Assembly: GCF_019805165.1 (NCBI RefSeq)
Contig: NZ_RWIJ01000007.1
Location: forward strand, 111,377 to 175,376
Direction of reading: 5' to 3'
Length of the DNA: 64,000 bases
Origin: Azospirillum sp. 412522
GTDB lineage: Bacteria; Pseudomonadota; Alphaproteobacteria; Azospirillales; Azospirillaceae
Shown piece after piece: positions 45,529-57,380 of the stretch. The translations under genes were made by a program, and so were the position numbers. The notes beneath the pieces are model-generated. The model saw only the letters and a program-made list of their open reading frames with translations, ran no database searches and was not told where the DNA came from. Numbering within the stretch: the first letter of the stretch is position 1; each line of letters opens with the position of its first letter.

Positions 45529-46089
45529 ATGCCCACACCGAATCCGCTGTCGCCGCCCTCCGCCTGGGTGGAGCGATTCGCACCGCTGGTGCGCGCGGGT
45601 GGGCCGGTGCTCGACCTTGCCTGCGGCGGCGGGCGGCATCTGCGGCTGTTCCACCGGCGCGGCCATCCCGTGGTGGGGCTGGACCGCGATCTCGGCGGCG
45701 TCGCCGACCTGGAGGGCACCGCCGGCGTTACCCTGATCCGGGCCGATCTGGAAAGCGGCGACTCGGCCTCTTCTCCCGGTTCGTTGGCAGCCGGCGGCCG
45801 CTTCGCCGGGATCGTCGTCACCAACTACCTGCACCGTCCGCTCTTCCCCGATCTGCTGGCGGCTCTGGAGCCCGGCGGCGTTCTGATCTACGAAACCTTC
45901 GCCGATGGCAACGCCCGCTTCGGCCGCCCGTCGTCCCCCGATTTCCTGCTGCGCCGGAGTGAGTTGCTGGAGGCCGTCCGCGGCACGCTTCAGGTGGTTG
46001 CCTTCGAACAGGGGGAGGTGTCAGTACCCAAGCCCGCGGTGGTGCAGCGGATCTGCGCCGTCGCCGGGAACGATCCGCTGCCGCTCTGA
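45529..46089 (+). CDS. Class I SAM-dependent methyltransferase (small, TehB-like)
   Basis: The 186-residue protein has the SAM motif VLDLACGGGRHLRLFHRRG, an acidic VVGLDRDLGGV, and the later FAGIVVTNYLHRPLFPDLL and LEPGGVLIYETFADGNARFG. The last resembles small tellurite-resistance-type or thiopurine-type methyltransferases. The substrate is unknown. A GGAAAGGGG site is ahead of the ATG at 45529. It converges on the TrmH-family gene. Confidence 0.8.
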   Translation: MPTPNPLSPPSAWVERFAPLVRAGGPVLDLACGGGRHLRLFHRRGHPVVGLDRDLGGVADLEGTAGVTLIRADLESGDSASSPGSLAAGGRFAGIVVTNYLHRPLFPDLLAALEPGGVLIYETFADGNARFGRPSSPDFLLRRSELLEAVRGTLQVVAFEQGEVSVPKPAVVQRICAVAGNDPLPL

Positions 46090-46096
46090 CCTGTCC

Positions 46097-46681
46097 TTAC
46101 TCGTCACCGTCGTCGACCACCGGCTTCTGCTCCCCGCGGATGCGGCGGCGGCGGTCGGCGTTGCGCATGATCTGCCGGCCGTGCCGGTGCTGGGCCGGCG
46201 CCTCCAGCGGACCGCCGGGACGCACCGGCCGCTCGGCGAAGCGGCCGAGCGAGATCATGCGGTCATACATCACCAGCGCACCGGCGACGCCGACATTGAT
46301 GCAGAAGGACATCGGGATCTTCACCACATGGTCGCAACGCGCCAGCAGGGCGGGCGACAGGCTGTCGCGCTCCGGCCCCAGCACATAGGCGGCGCGCGAC
46401 GGGTGGCGGAAACTCGGCAGTTCCACCGCGTCGTCGGTCAATTCCACCCCGACCAGCATGCAGTCCTTCGGCAGGGTGAAGTCGGCAACCCGCTGATGGA
46501 TGTAGAGCGGCAGATGCAGCGTGGCGCCCGAGGTATCGACCAGCTTCGTTTCCCGCAGGTCCGGTTCCGGATCGATGGCGAAGAAGAAGGAGGCGCCGAA
46601 GGCATGGGCGGTGCGCATCAGATTGCCGACATTGCCCGGCTTGCTGATCCGCTCCACCCCGATTCCGAAATAACCACGCAT
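46097..46681 (-). CDS. TrmH/SpoU-family RNA methyltransferase
   Basis: A 194-residue SPOUT protein. The three family motifs are present: KPGNVGNLMRTAHAFGASF (motif 1), YVLGPERDSLSPALLARCD (motif 2) and VVKIPMSFCINVGVAGALVMYD (motif 3, forming the SAM-binding knot). The target is probably a ribose 2'-OH of tRNA or rRNA; which one cannot be told. A basic C-terminal tail follows the fold. The ATG at 46681 begins right at the first strand, and the ribosome site is weak. Confidence 0.85.
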   Translation of the reverse strand: MRGYFGIGVERISKPGNVGNLMRTAHAFGASFFFAIDPEPDLRETKLVDTSGATLHLPLYIHQRVADFTLPKDCMLVGVELTDDAVELPSFRHPSRAAYVLGPERDSLSPALLARCDHVVKIPMSFCINVGVAGALVMYDRMISLGRFAERPVRPGGPLEAPAQHRHGRQIMRNADRRRRIRGEQKPVVDDGDE

Positions 46682-46761
46682 GAAGGAACCCGCTGCTCGA
46701 AGAAGGACGATAACCGGGCGGGAGCTTGCCGCCACAGCCGGCCCGAGGCAAGCTTGGTGCC

Positions 46762-47895
46762 ATGAACCAAGACCACCCCCCCGATCCTACCCAAGACCAT
46801 TCCTCCTGCTGCGGCGGTGGCGACCACCACCACAACCATGCACATCCCCGGGCGACCGAAGGCCGCGCCGACCTTTCCGGCCCGGCCGAGTGTCCCATCG
46901 TCGTCGAGGTGACGCGCGGCAGCCTGGTCGAGTCGTTCCACCGCGCCCGCGCCTGCATCGTCGATGCCGGCGGCCATGTGCTGGCGCGCTGGGGCGACAT
47001 CGACGCGCCCGTCTACCCGCGCTCCGCCATCAAGTCGCTGCAGGCGATCCCGCTGGTGGAAAGCGGTGCGCTCGACGCCTTCGGGCTGGGGGACGAGGAA
47101 CTGGCGCTCGCCTGCTCCTCCCACAATGGCGAGGCACGGCACACGGAGTTGGTGCGTTCCTGGGCCGCACGGGCCGGACTGACGCTGGACGATTACGAAT
47201 GCGGCGCGCAGGTCCCCTACGATCCCGCCACCGCCGAGGATCTGGTCCGCCGAGGCGAGGCCCCGACCGCCTTCCACAACAACTGTTCCGGCAAGCACAG
47301 CGGCTTCCTGACCACCGCCAGGCACAAGGGCGAGCGGCTGAAGGGCTATGTCCGCTACGACCACCCGGTGCAGCAGCGCATCCTGGGCGTGATGGAGCAG
47401 ATGACCGGCCAGGACCTGTTCGGCGCCCCCTGGGGCATCGACGGCTGTTCCATCCCCACCGTCGGCATCCCGCTTGGCGCCATCGCCTATGCCATGGCCC
47501 GCATCGCCGATCCGGTCGATCTCCCGGATGCGCGGGCCGAGGCCGTCACCCGCATTGCCGGGGCCTGGAGCAAACATCCCTTCCTGATCGGCGGCACCGG
47601 GACCTTCGATACAGCGCTGATGGAGGCGGCCGGCGGCGCGGTTCTGGTCAAGGGCGGGGCGGAGGGTGTCGGCTGCGCCGTGATTCCCGAGCAGGGCATC
47701 GGCATCGCGCTGAAGATCGAGGATGGCGCCGCCCGCGCCCGCGAGGTGGCGCTGGCCGCCCTGATCCGCTCGACCCGGGCGCTGACCGAGGAGCAATGGA
47801 CCCGCGTGCCGGACCTGCTGACCACGCCGCTGCTGAACCGCGCCGGCACACGGGTGGGCGAGGTCCGACCTGCGACAGGTTGGCCGACCGCCTAA
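46762..47895 (+). CDS. Type II asparaginase (rhizobial AnsA-like) with metal-binding N-terminus
   Basis: A 377-residue protein of the asparaginase II family (PF06089, as in Rhizobium etli). Landmarks are VTRGSLVESFHRA, YPRSAIKSLQAIPLVESGA with the catalytic Ser-x-x-Lys type motif, CSSHNGEARHTE, HNNCSGKHSGFL and GIDGCSIPT. It hydrolyses L-asparagine. The first about 45 residues are an extra segment with SSCCGGGDHHHNHAH, likely to bind nickel, zinc or copper and not part of the catalytic fold. The ATG at 46762 lacks a strong ribosome site. Confidence 0.85.
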   Translation: MNQDHPPDPTQDHSSCCGGGDHHHNHAHPRATEGRADLSGPAECPIVVEVTRGSLVESFHRARACIVDAGGHVLARWGDIDAPVYPRSAIKSLQAIPLVESGALDAFGLGDEELALACSSHNGEARHTELVRSWAARAGLTLDDYECGAQVPYDPATAEDLVRRGEAPTAFHNNCSGKHSGFLTTARHKGERLKGYVRYDHPVQQRILGVMEQMTGQDLFGAPWGIDGCSIPTVGIPLGAIAYAMARIADPVDLPDARAEAVTRIAGAWSKHPFLIGGTGTFDTALMEAAGGAVLVKGGAEGVGCAVIPEQGIGIALKIEDGAARAREVALAALIRSTRALTEEQWTRVPDLLTTPLLNRAGTRVGEVRPATGWPTA

Positions 47896-47956
47896 CTCCG
47901 CAAGCGCGATCAAGCGGCTGCCGGCTAGCATCGGCGGGACTGGAGGACGTCACGCC

Positions 47957-48874
47957 ATGACCAACGACAGCATCTCCGCCGATCCGTCGGCAGCCTGGCC
48001 CGCGCCTTGTTCCGCAATCGCGGCCAAGCCCGGTACCCGGCTCGATTACGGCGACCGGACGGAACGGGTGGTGGCCTATATCGCCGCCCATCTGGACGAG
48101 CCGCTCGACCTTGGCCGGCTGGCGGAGATCGCCTGCTTCTCGCCCTACCATTTCCACCGCATCTACCGGGCGATCACCGGCGAGACGGCGGCGGAAACCC
48201 TGCGCCGGCTGCGGCTGCACCGGGCGGCGGGCGATCTGGTGCGCGACACCATCGCCATCACGGACGTCGCCCGGCGGGCGGGCTATGGCAGCGTCGAGGC
48301 CTTCACCCGCGCGTTCGGGCAGGACTATGGCGTGACGCCGGCCGCCTACCGCAAGCGGGGGCGGCTCAATCCTCCGGTCACAGTCGACCATCGGACGGAG
48401 GATAGCATGCACGACGTCGAAATCCGCGATCTTCCCGCATACCGCATCGTTGGGCTACCGCACACCGGCCCCTACATGACCATCGGAGCCAGCTTCGACC
48501 GGCTCTATGCCTGGGCTTACAAGCAAGGATCGGTCGGTCCGGGCACCCGCAGCTTCGCCATCTACTACGATGATCCCTTGGCGGTGAAGCCGGAGGACCT
48601 GCGCTCCTTCGCCGGGCTGCTGCTGGCCCGGGATGTGGTGGAGGACGGGACGATCCGCGTGGTGGACATCCCCGGCGGCCCCCATGCCGTGGTCCGGCAC
48701 AAGGGTCCCTATGCCGAACTGGGCGCGGTCTACCGCTGGCTCTACGGCGAGTGGCTGCCCAACAGCGGCCATACGCCCGGCGATGCCCCCTGCTACGAGG
48801 AATATCTCAACAACCCTCGCGCCTTGCCACCGGCCGAGTGGCTGACGGAGATCTGCGTTCCCCTGGCCGGCTGA
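47957..48874 (+). CDS. AraC-family regulator with GyrI-like effector domain
   Basis: A 305-residue protein. Two helix-turn-helix units are at about residues 45-140 (LDLGRLAEIACFSPYHFHRI and AITDVARRAGYGSVEAFTRA), followed by a GyrI-like/AraC_E_bind domain from about 152 to the end (VEIRDLPAYRIVGLPHTGPY, then FPGDAP-like TPGDAPCYEEYLN). It should bind a small, often cationic or amphipathic molecule and activate detoxification genes. The methyltransferase gene 107 bp downstream could be a target. GGAGGA precedes the ATG. Confidence 0.88.
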   Translation: MTNDSISADPSAAWPAPCSAIAAKPGTRLDYGDRTERVVAYIAAHLDEPLDLGRLAEIACFSPYHFHRIYRAITGETAAETLRRLRLHRAAGDLVRDTIAITDVARRAGYGSVEAFTRAFGQDYGVTPAAYRKRGRLNPPVTVDHRTEDSMHDVEIRDLPAYRIVGLPHTGPYMTIGASFDRLYAWAYKQGSVGPGTRSFAIYYDDPLAVKPEDLRSFAGLLLARDVVEDGTIRVVDIPGGPHAVVRHKGPYAELGAVYRWLYGEWLPNSGHTPGDAPCYEEYLNNPRALPPAEWLTEICVPLAG

Positions 48875-48980
48875 GTCCTGGCGAAAAGACGCCACCGAAC
48901 GGGGGCCATCGGGCAGGTGCGATGCGGACGGGTGCGGTGCTATGGTCGCCGCGCCTATTTTTCCCGTTGAGCGGTTTCCC

Positions 48981-50219
48981 ATGAGCATCGACGACCTGCG
49001 CGACCAGTACGAAGCCTACCCCTACCCGGCGCGCAATCCGGCCGACGAGGGCAAGCGCCTGATCACCGGTTCTCCTAGCCATCTGGACGAGCTGGTGCAG
49101 CATGTGTTCGGCGGCCGGATCGACCATTCCCGGCCGTTGCGCGTGCTGGTGGCCGGCGGCGGCACGGGGGACGGCACCATCATGCTGGCGCAGCAGATGG
49201 CCGATGCCGGCAATCCCGGCCGCATCGCCTACATCGACCTGTCCGACGCCAGCCGCGCCGTCGCCGAGGCGCGGGCGAAGGCCCGCGGCCTGACCAACAT
49301 CGACTTCCGCCGCGGTTCGCTGCTGGAACTGGGCGGGCTGGTGTCCGAAGCCGGACCGTTCGACTACATCGACTGCTGCGGCGTACTGCACCATCTGGAC
49401 GACCCGACGGCGGGCCTGCGCTCGCTGGCCGGGGCGCTGGCACCCGGCGGCGGCATCGGCATCATGGTCTACGCTCCCCACGGTCGCACCGGCGTCTACC
49501 CGATGCAGGAGGCTCTGCGCGGCATGACCAAGGGGCTGCCATCGGCCGAGAAGGTGGCGCTGGCCCGCCGGCTGATCCAGGCGCTGCCGCCGACCAACTG
49601 GCTGCTGAACAACCCGCACATCAGCGACCACCGGCTGGCCGACGCCAACCTCTACGACCTGCTGCTGCACAGCCGCGACCGTCCCTACAGCGTGCCGCAG
49701 CTGGCGGAACTGGCGGAGAGCGCCGGCCTCGCCATCGCGACGCTGATCGACCCGTTGCGTTACGAGCCGTCCCTATGGGTCAAGGACGCCCGCGTCCTGA
49801 AGCGGCTGGAGGGCATGGACATGCTGGACCGCGCCGCCTGGACAGAGCGCATCACCGGCGCCTTCACCAAGCACATCGCCTATCTGCTGCGCCCGACCGA
49901 TCTGGACGCCGCGCACGTCGCGCCGGACGGGCCGGAAGTGGTGCCGGTCCTGCGCGACATCGACGGCCCGACCGTCGCGAAAAGCGTACCGCCCGGCGGC
50001 AGCCTGGAATTCGACCTGATGGGCAGCGTGGTTGCCCTTCCCCTGCCCCGGCTGGCCGGCCCGATCCTGTCGCGGATCGACGGCAGGACCAGCCTGGGCG
50101 CCCTGCACGCCGCCATCGAACCGACCGCCAAGGTGACGTGGGAGCAGTTCCTCACCCAGTTCCGCCAGCTGTTCGACGCGCTGGGCGGCCTGGGCAAGAT
50201 GCATCTGCGGCAACCCTGA
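48981..50219 (+). CDS. Class I SAM-dependent methyltransferase with C-terminal extension
   Basis: A 412-residue protein. It starts with DLRDQYEAYPYPARNP, a stretch found in a family of bacterial methyltransferases, then the SAM core LRVLVAGGGTGDGTIMLAQQ, IAYIDLSDASRAVAEARA and FDYIDCCGVLHHLDDPTAGL. The C-terminal about 130 residues (from DGPEVVPVLRDIDGP) lie outside the methyltransferase fold and may recognise the substrate. The target is unknown. The start at 48981 is preferred to a GTG at 48942, which would add an unconserved 13 residues. Confidence 0.8.
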   Translation: MSIDDLRDQYEAYPYPARNPADEGKRLITGSPSHLDELVQHVFGGRIDHSRPLRVLVAGGGTGDGTIMLAQQMADAGNPGRIAYIDLSDASRAVAEARAKARGLTNIDFRRGSLLELGGLVSEAGPFDYIDCCGVLHHLDDPTAGLRSLAGALAPGGGIGIMVYAPHGRTGVYPMQEALRGMTKGLPSAEKVALARRLIQALPPTNWLLNNPHISDHRLADANLYDLLLHSRDRPYSVPQLAELAESAGLAIATLIDPLRYEPSLWVKDARVLKRLEGMDMLDRAAWTERITGAFTKHIAYLLRPTDLDAAHVAPDGPEVVPVLRDIDGPTVAKSVPPGGSLEFDLMGSVVALPLPRLAGPILSRIDGRTSLGALHAAIEPTAKVTWEQFLTQFRQLFDALGGLGKMHLRQP

Positions 50220-50257
50220 TCCCCCTCTCCCGGGGCGGGAGCGGGTGTATTGCCCTT

Positions 50258-51640
50258 TTACCCCCGCAGAACCGGTACCGCGGCGTCGAGCGCCTTGGTC
50301 AGGCGGTCGAACGTCTCGTGGATTTCCGCCTCGGAGATCACCAGCGGCGGGCACAGCGCGATGGAATCGCCCATGGCGCGGACGATCAGGCCGTTGTCCT
50401 GGGTCAAGCCGTTGACCAGGGCGCCGGCACGGCCGGGCGGGTCGAACGGCGTCCTGGTCGCCTTGTCGGCCACCAGCTCCAGTGCGCCGATCAGGCCGAT
50501 GCCGCGGGCTTCGCCGACCAGCGGGTGCTCCGCCAGCGCCTTCAGGCGGCTCTGGAAGGCAGGGGCAACCGAGCGGACATGGCCGACGATGTCGCGCTCC
50601 TCGTAGATCTTCAGCGTTTCCAGCGCCACCGCCGCCGCCACCGGGTGGGCGGAGTAGGTATAGCCATGACCGAAGGTGCCGATCTTCCGGCTCTCATCGA
50701 CGCAGGCGCGATAGACCGCGTCCGACACCAGGACGGCGGAGATCGGCAGATAGCCCGACGACAGCTGCTTGGCGCAGGTCAGGATGTCCGGTTGCATGCC
50801 CACGGTCTGGCTGCCCCAGAAATTGCCGGTGCGGCCGAACCCGCAGATCACCTCGTCGGCGATCAGCAGGATGTCGTATTTCTTCAACACCGGCTGGATC
50901 TTGGCGAAGTAGGTCGCGGGCGGCACCACGACGCCGCCGGCTCCCATGATCGGCTCTGCGAACATGGCGGCCACGGTGTCCGGCCCTTCGGCCAGGATGA
51001 GCGCCTCGAGCTGTTCGGCGAGACGGGTGGCGAAAGCCTCCTCGCTCTCGCCTTCAAGGGCGTTGCGGTAATGGTGCGGGCAGTCGCCGTGGATGATGCG
51101 GGCGATCGGCAGGTCGAAGTCGCGGTGGTTGTTGGGCAGCCCGGTCAGGCTGGCGGTCGCAACCGTCACGCCATGATAGGCGCGCTGGCGCGAGAGGATC
51201 TTCTTCTTCTCCGGCCGGCCGAGCGCGTTGTTGTAATACCAGATCAGCTTGATCGCGGTGTCGTTGGCTTCCGACCCGGAATTGGCGAAGAAGACCTTCG
51301 ACATCGGCACCGGAGCCAGCCCGATCAGCTTCTCCGCCAGATCGATGCCAGGCTCGTGCGACTTGTGGCCGAAGATGTGATAGCTGGACAGCTGCCGCAT
51401 CTGCTTGGTCGCCGCCTGCACCAGACGCTCCTCACCCCAGCCGAGCGAGACGCACCACAGGCTGGCCATGCCCTCGATGTAGTCCTTGCCGCCGTCGTCG
51501 AAGACGCGGACGCCTTCGCCGCGCTCGATGATCATCGGACCCTGCGTCTCGTGGGCATCCAGGTTCGTGTAGGGATGGAGGACGAAGGCTTTGTCGCGGC
51601 TGGCGGCGGAATTGCCGACGGTGCTGCCCGGAGCGGTCAT
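50258..51640 (-). CDS. Class III omega-aminotransferase (putrescine/beta-alanine:pyruvate type)
   Basis: A 460-residue PLP enzyme. Landmarks are GMASLWCVSLGWG, FFANSGSEANDTAIKLIWYY, YHGVTVATASLTG, the cofactor Asp in LLIADEVICGFGRTG and the catalytic lysine in ILTCAKQLSSGYLP. HGYTYSAHPVAAAVALE is the phosphate-binding part. It transfers an amino group from a terminal amine (putrescine, GABA, beta-alanine or taurine-like) to pyruvate or another oxo acid. It is divergent from the GST gene at 51867. Confidence 0.88.
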   Translation of the reverse strand: MTAPGSTVGNSAASRDKAFVLHPYTNLDAHETQGPMIIERGEGVRVFDDGGKDYIEGMASLWCVSLGWGEERLVQAATKQMRQLSSYHIFGHKSHEPGIDLAEKLIGLAPVPMSKVFFANSGSEANDTAIKLIWYYNNALGRPEKKKILSRQRAYHGVTVATASLTGLPNNHRDFDLPIARIIHGDCPHHYRNALEGESEEAFATRLAEQLEALILAEGPDTVAAMFAEPIMGAGGVVVPPATYFAKIQPVLKKYDILLIADEVICGFGRTGNFWGSQTVGMQPDILTCAKQLSSGYLPISAVLVSDAVYRACVDESRKIGTFGHGYTYSAHPVAAAVALETLKIYEERDIVGHVRSVAPAFQSRLKALAEHPLVGEARGIGLIGALELVADKATRTPFDPPGRAGALVNGLTQDNGLIVRAMGDSIALCPPLVISEAEIHETFDRLTKALDAAVPVLRG

Positions 51641-51866
51641 GGAGAGGATCTTCCTGTTCGGTCTTGTCGGGTTCGTTCCCTGCCGGCTGGCCGCGATGAC
51701 CCACCGAAGGGTGTTCGATTTGTTAAACAGTACCGCCGATCATACGCACAGTTCGGTCACTCGACAAACCTGCTTGCTGGTCATCCGTGCCATGCGTCCA
51801 AGACGCTGGCGGCAGACCGAACCCGATGGGACAGCTTGACCCGAACGACAAGAGGGAGGAACAGCC

Positions 51867-52502
51867 TTGCCAACGCTTTACGGCATGCCCAGCACCGCCT
51901 CGATGGCGCCGCACATCCTGCTGCGCGAGATCGGCCGGCCCTTCGACCTCGTTCTGCTCGACCGCGAAAAGGGGGAGCACAAGAGCGCCGGCTATCTGGC
52001 CCTCAACCCGCATGGCCGGGTGCCGACCCTGGTGGAGGGCGATCTGGTGCTGTACGAGTCCGCCGCCATCTGCCTGCACCTGGCCGACAGCCATCCGGAG
52101 GCCAGGCTCGCTCCAGCGATCGGCACGCCAAAGCGGGCGGAGTTCTACAAGTGGCTGGTCTATCTGACCAACAGCGTCCAAGCCGAGATGCTGCTGTACT
52201 TCTACCCTGAACGCTATGTCGAGGGCACGGAGGCGCAGGCCGCCTTCAAAGCGGCGACCGAGGCCCGGCTGAATGGCCATTTCGACGGGCTGAACCGGAC
52301 GCTGGAGGGACGTACGTGGCTGCTGGGTGACACGTACAGCGCGGTCGATCCTTACCTGTTCATGCTGTGCCGCTGGACCCGCTTCATGGGCCGTCCGGCA
52401 CGTACGCTCGCCAACCTGGGACCTTACCTCGCCCGTGTGCTCGACCGTCCGGCAGTAAAAGCGGCATTCGAAGCGGAAGGACTGTCGGCGCCGTATTACT
52501 GA
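51867..52502 (+). CDS. Glutathione S-transferase family protein
   Basis: A 211-residue beta-class-like GST. The N-terminal domain has STASMAPHILLREIGRPFDL, the cis-Pro in GRVPTLVEGD and the glutathione-binding YESAAICLHLADS; the C-terminal domain has SAVDPYLFMLCRWTRFMG. The start is TTG at 51867, supported by GGGAGGA seven bases before; no ATG fits the N-terminal strand. It is unrelated in detail to the GST at 28650. A shared terminator follows. Confidence 0.86.
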   Translation: MPTLYGMPSTASMAPHILLREIGRPFDLVLLDREKGEHKSAGYLALNPHGRVPTLVEGDLVLYESAAICLHLADSHPEARLAPAIGTPKRAEFYKWLVYLTNSVQAEMLLYFYPERYVEGTEAQAAFKAATEARLNGHFDGLNRTLEGRTWLLGDTYSAVDPYLFMLCRWTRFMGRPARTLANLGPYLARVLDRPAVKAAFEAEGLSAPYY

Positions 52503-52523
52503 GCCGTATCACTGAAGGAACCG

Positions 52524-52565
52524 CCGGCACATCCCCTCTCCCCATCGAGAGAGGGGATGTGCCGG
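52524..52565. terminator. Bidirectional hairpin terminator between GST and clpB
   Basis: CCGGCACATCCCCTCTC (52524-52540) pairs with GAGAGGGGATGTGCCGG (52549-52565), with an eight-base loop. It is GC-rich without a long T-run but lies precisely between the two convergent genes. Confidence 0.6.
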
Positions 52566-52573
52566 GCATAACC

Positions 52574-55177
<2,604 letters not shown>

Positions 55178-55266
55178 GATGCTTCCCTTCTCCTGCCGAC
55201 CGTCCGCGAGGCAGCCCGGTCGATCTGATCCACGTAACTGTGCGATCCGCAAGGATGCTGCCGAAG

Positions 55267-55294
55267 ATGTAGGCGAAGCGGAAGGCCATGCAAG
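55267..55294 (-). promoter_or_regulatory. RpoH (sigma-32)-type promoter of clpB
   Basis: On the minus strand CTTG (55291-55294) is followed after 17 bases by CCTACAT (55267-55273), fitting the alphaproteobacterial heat-shock consensus CTTG-N17-CYTATNT except for one position. Transcription would begin near 55260, giving a leader of about 80 bases. Confidence 0.6.
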
Positions 55295-55484
55295 ACCATC
55301 CGCACAGAAAGGTTATCGGTGGAGAAACTTGGGTGCGAGCTCCTCCGCCAGACAGCCTAGGACCGGGAAAAAGGGGTAGCGCTCGACCCGCCGATTGCCC
55401 CCTACACCGTCTCCGCCGCCCGCGGCTAGACTGCCGCTATCCCGCCATCCCGATCTTCAACGGTTCCCCGTTCCGGATTTCATC

Positions 55485-56036
55485 ATGACCGATCTGGCCG
55501 CCTCCGGTTCCCGCACCAGCACGAAGCCCGCGCCCGCCGACCAGCCGATGCCCCGGACCCTGATGGCCCGCCTGCTGCGTCTCGCCTGGAGCCTGCGAGG
55601 GGTATGGCACCGGGTGGCACGGCCGTTGACCATGGGCGTGCGGGCGATCATCGTCGACGACTCGGATCCGGCATCACCCAGCGTTCTGCTGATCCGGCAC
55701 AGCTATGTCGATGGCTGGCACTTCCCCGGCGGCGGTGTCGGGCGGGGAGAGACTTTGATCGACGCCATGCGGCGCGAGGTGCGGGAAGAGGTCGGGCTGA
55801 TCGCCGACCGCCCCGCTCAGCCCTTCGGCATCTACGCCCGTTTCCGCAACGGGGCGAGCGACCATGTGGCGGTCTTCGTCGTGCCCGGCTGGAGCGGCAG
55901 CCCGAAAGCCGACGGGGTGGAGATCGTGGAGGCCCGTTTCTTCCCGCTCGACCGGTTGCCGGCGGGACTGTCGCCGGCAACCGGCCGGCGGCTGGAGGAA
56001 TTTCTCGGACGGCGCCCCGTCGCCGAACGCTGGTAG
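55485..56036 (+). CDS. NUDIX hydrolase
   Basis: A 183-residue protein. The Nudix box is complete: GGGVGRGETLIDAM followed by RREVREEVGL, giving G-x5-E-x7-REVxEEVGL. An N-terminal extension of about 45 residues includes a short basic helix (MARLLRLAWSLRGVWHRVAR) ahead of the fold, perhaps membrane associating. Nudix enzymes hydrolyse nucleoside diphosphates linked to another moiety; the substrate is unknown. The start at 55485 (MTDLAAS) is the most likely. Confidence 0.85.
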   Translation: MTDLAASGSRTSTKPAPADQPMPRTLMARLLRLAWSLRGVWHRVARPLTMGVRAIIVDDSDPASPSVLLIRHSYVDGWHFPGGGVGRGETLIDAMRREVREEVGLIADRPAQPFGIYARFRNGASDHVAVFVVPGWSGSPKADGVEIVEARFFPLDRLPAGLSPATGRRLEEFLGRRPVAERW

Positions 56037-56164
56037 GGGCACCAGATTATGGGATGGAGCGGGCGGTCCGGGTGACTCCCGGCTGCGCTTACCCTGCCAT
56101 AGCGTGAGAAACGGGCACGGCATCGGTTGACAGGGATGCTCCGCCCCTTTCATTGTGCAGTGCA

Positions 56165-56932
56165 ATGAACGCCACACTGACCGCCATCCGCCGCTATCCC
56201 GTCAAGGGCATGAGCGGCCAGGATCTTCCCGCCACTGAGCTGACCACCGGTCAGGCGATCCCGCTCGACCGGCGTTATGGGCTGCTGCACGGCCCGGCGG
56301 CTTTGGACACCGAGAAGCAAGCCTGGCGGCTGCCGTCGGATTTCTTCACGCTGGACCGGACGGAAAAGCTGGCGGCCTTGCAGACCGAATTCGACGAGAG
56401 CACCCAGGCGCTGATCATCCGCCGTGGCGGCCGGCAGGTATCGCGCGGCCGGCTGGACCAGCCGATGGGCCGCACACTGCTGGAACAGTTCTTCGCCGCC
56501 TATCTTGCCGGCATCGTCCCCGGCATGCCGCGCCTGATCGAGGCGCAGCATGGTGGCGCCTTCGGCAACAGCGAGGAACCTTCGGTCACCCTGCTGAACC
56601 TCGCCAGCTTGCGTGATCTGGAGGAGCGGATCGCCAAGCAGCCGGTCGATCCCCGCCGTCTGCGCGCCAACCTGCTGGTGGATGGCATCGACCCCTGGTC
56701 GGAGCGTGGCTGGATCGGCCGGAAACTGACCGTGGGGACTGCGACGCTGGAGGTGGTCGAGACGCTGGACTGCACGCCGGGCAACGATGTGAACCCTGAT
56801 ACCGGCATCGCCGACCTCAGCCTGCCCAACATCATGGAACGCGGCTATGGCCACGGCCAGATCCTGCTGCGTGCCCGGGTGACCAGTGACGGCCGGGTCG
56901 CGGTGGGCGACCCGGTCACGCCAGTCGACTGA
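56165..56932 (+). CDS. MOSC domain protein
   Basis: A 255-residue protein with the MOSC_N beta-barrel (LTAIRRYPVKGMSGQDLP, then RRYGLLHGPA) and a MOSC domain containing RLRANLLVDGIDPWSERGWI and VVETLDCTPGNDVNPDTG; the Cys in LDCT is where MOSC enzymes bind the molybdenum atom. It resembles mARC/YcbX-type oxidoreductases, although shorter than YcbX and without its ferredoxin domain. It probably carries a molybdenum cofactor. Start chosen at 56165; a TTG at 56153 is possible. Confidence 0.83.
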   Translation: MNATLTAIRRYPVKGMSGQDLPATELTTGQAIPLDRRYGLLHGPAALDTEKQAWRLPSDFFTLDRTEKLAALQTEFDESTQALIIRRGGRQVSRGRLDQPMGRTLLEQFFAAYLAGIVPGMPRLIEAQHGGAFGNSEEPSVTLLNLASLRDLEERIAKQPVDPRRLRANLLVDGIDPWSERGWIGRKLTVGTATLEVVETLDCTPGNDVNPDTGIADLSLPNIMERGYGHGQILLRARVTSDGRVAVGDPVTPVD

Positions 56933-56942
56933 GCGGCTGCTC

Positions 56943-57380
56943 TCAGGCGTTGACGGCCGCCCGCTCTTCGCCGTCGGTCTCGTCCTCGGCCGACGACTCG
57001 TCCTCATCACCAGCGTGCATGGCAGTCTGCGGCTGATGGCCGTGCCCATTGCCGGGTTGCCCGCCGCGCTGGCGGTTTTCCGATTCCTGGATCTGGTTGA
57101 TGATGCGGAGGTAATGCTCCGCATGCTGCAGGTAGTTTTCCGCCTGCACCCGGTCGCCGGACGACATCGCGTCGCGGGCCAACGCCTGATATTTTTCCTG
57201 CACCTGCCACGCATTGCCGCGGATGCGGACGTCGGGGCCATTGCTGTCGAAGGTCTGGTGACGCAACGGAACATTCTGGCGCCGGCCGGCACTGCCGCCC
57301 CCGCCACCACCGCCGCCGCTGCCCCCGCCGCCGCTGTTGCCACGACCACGCGAACGCCTGGAGTTCGGTCCCTGTCTCAT
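56943..57380 (-). CDS. DUF4167 family protein
   Basis: The 145-residue protein has a basic, glycine-rich N-terminus (RQGPNSRRSRGRGNSGGGG) and the conserved block HQTFDSNGPDVRIRGNAWQV plus SSGDRVQAENYLQHAEHYLR. These define DUF4167, an alphaproteobacterial family, possibly RNA binding, of unknown role. The C-terminal tail is acidic. It sits downstream of prmC, which matches conserved order in the class. Confidence 0.9.
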   Translation of the reverse strand: MRQGPNSRRSRGRGNSGGGGSGGGGGGGGSAGRRQNVPLRHQTFDSNGPDVRIRGNAWQVQEKYQALARDAMSSGDRVQAENYLQHAEHYLRIINQIQESENRQRGGQPGNGHGHQPQTAMHAGDEDESSAEDETDGEERAAVNA

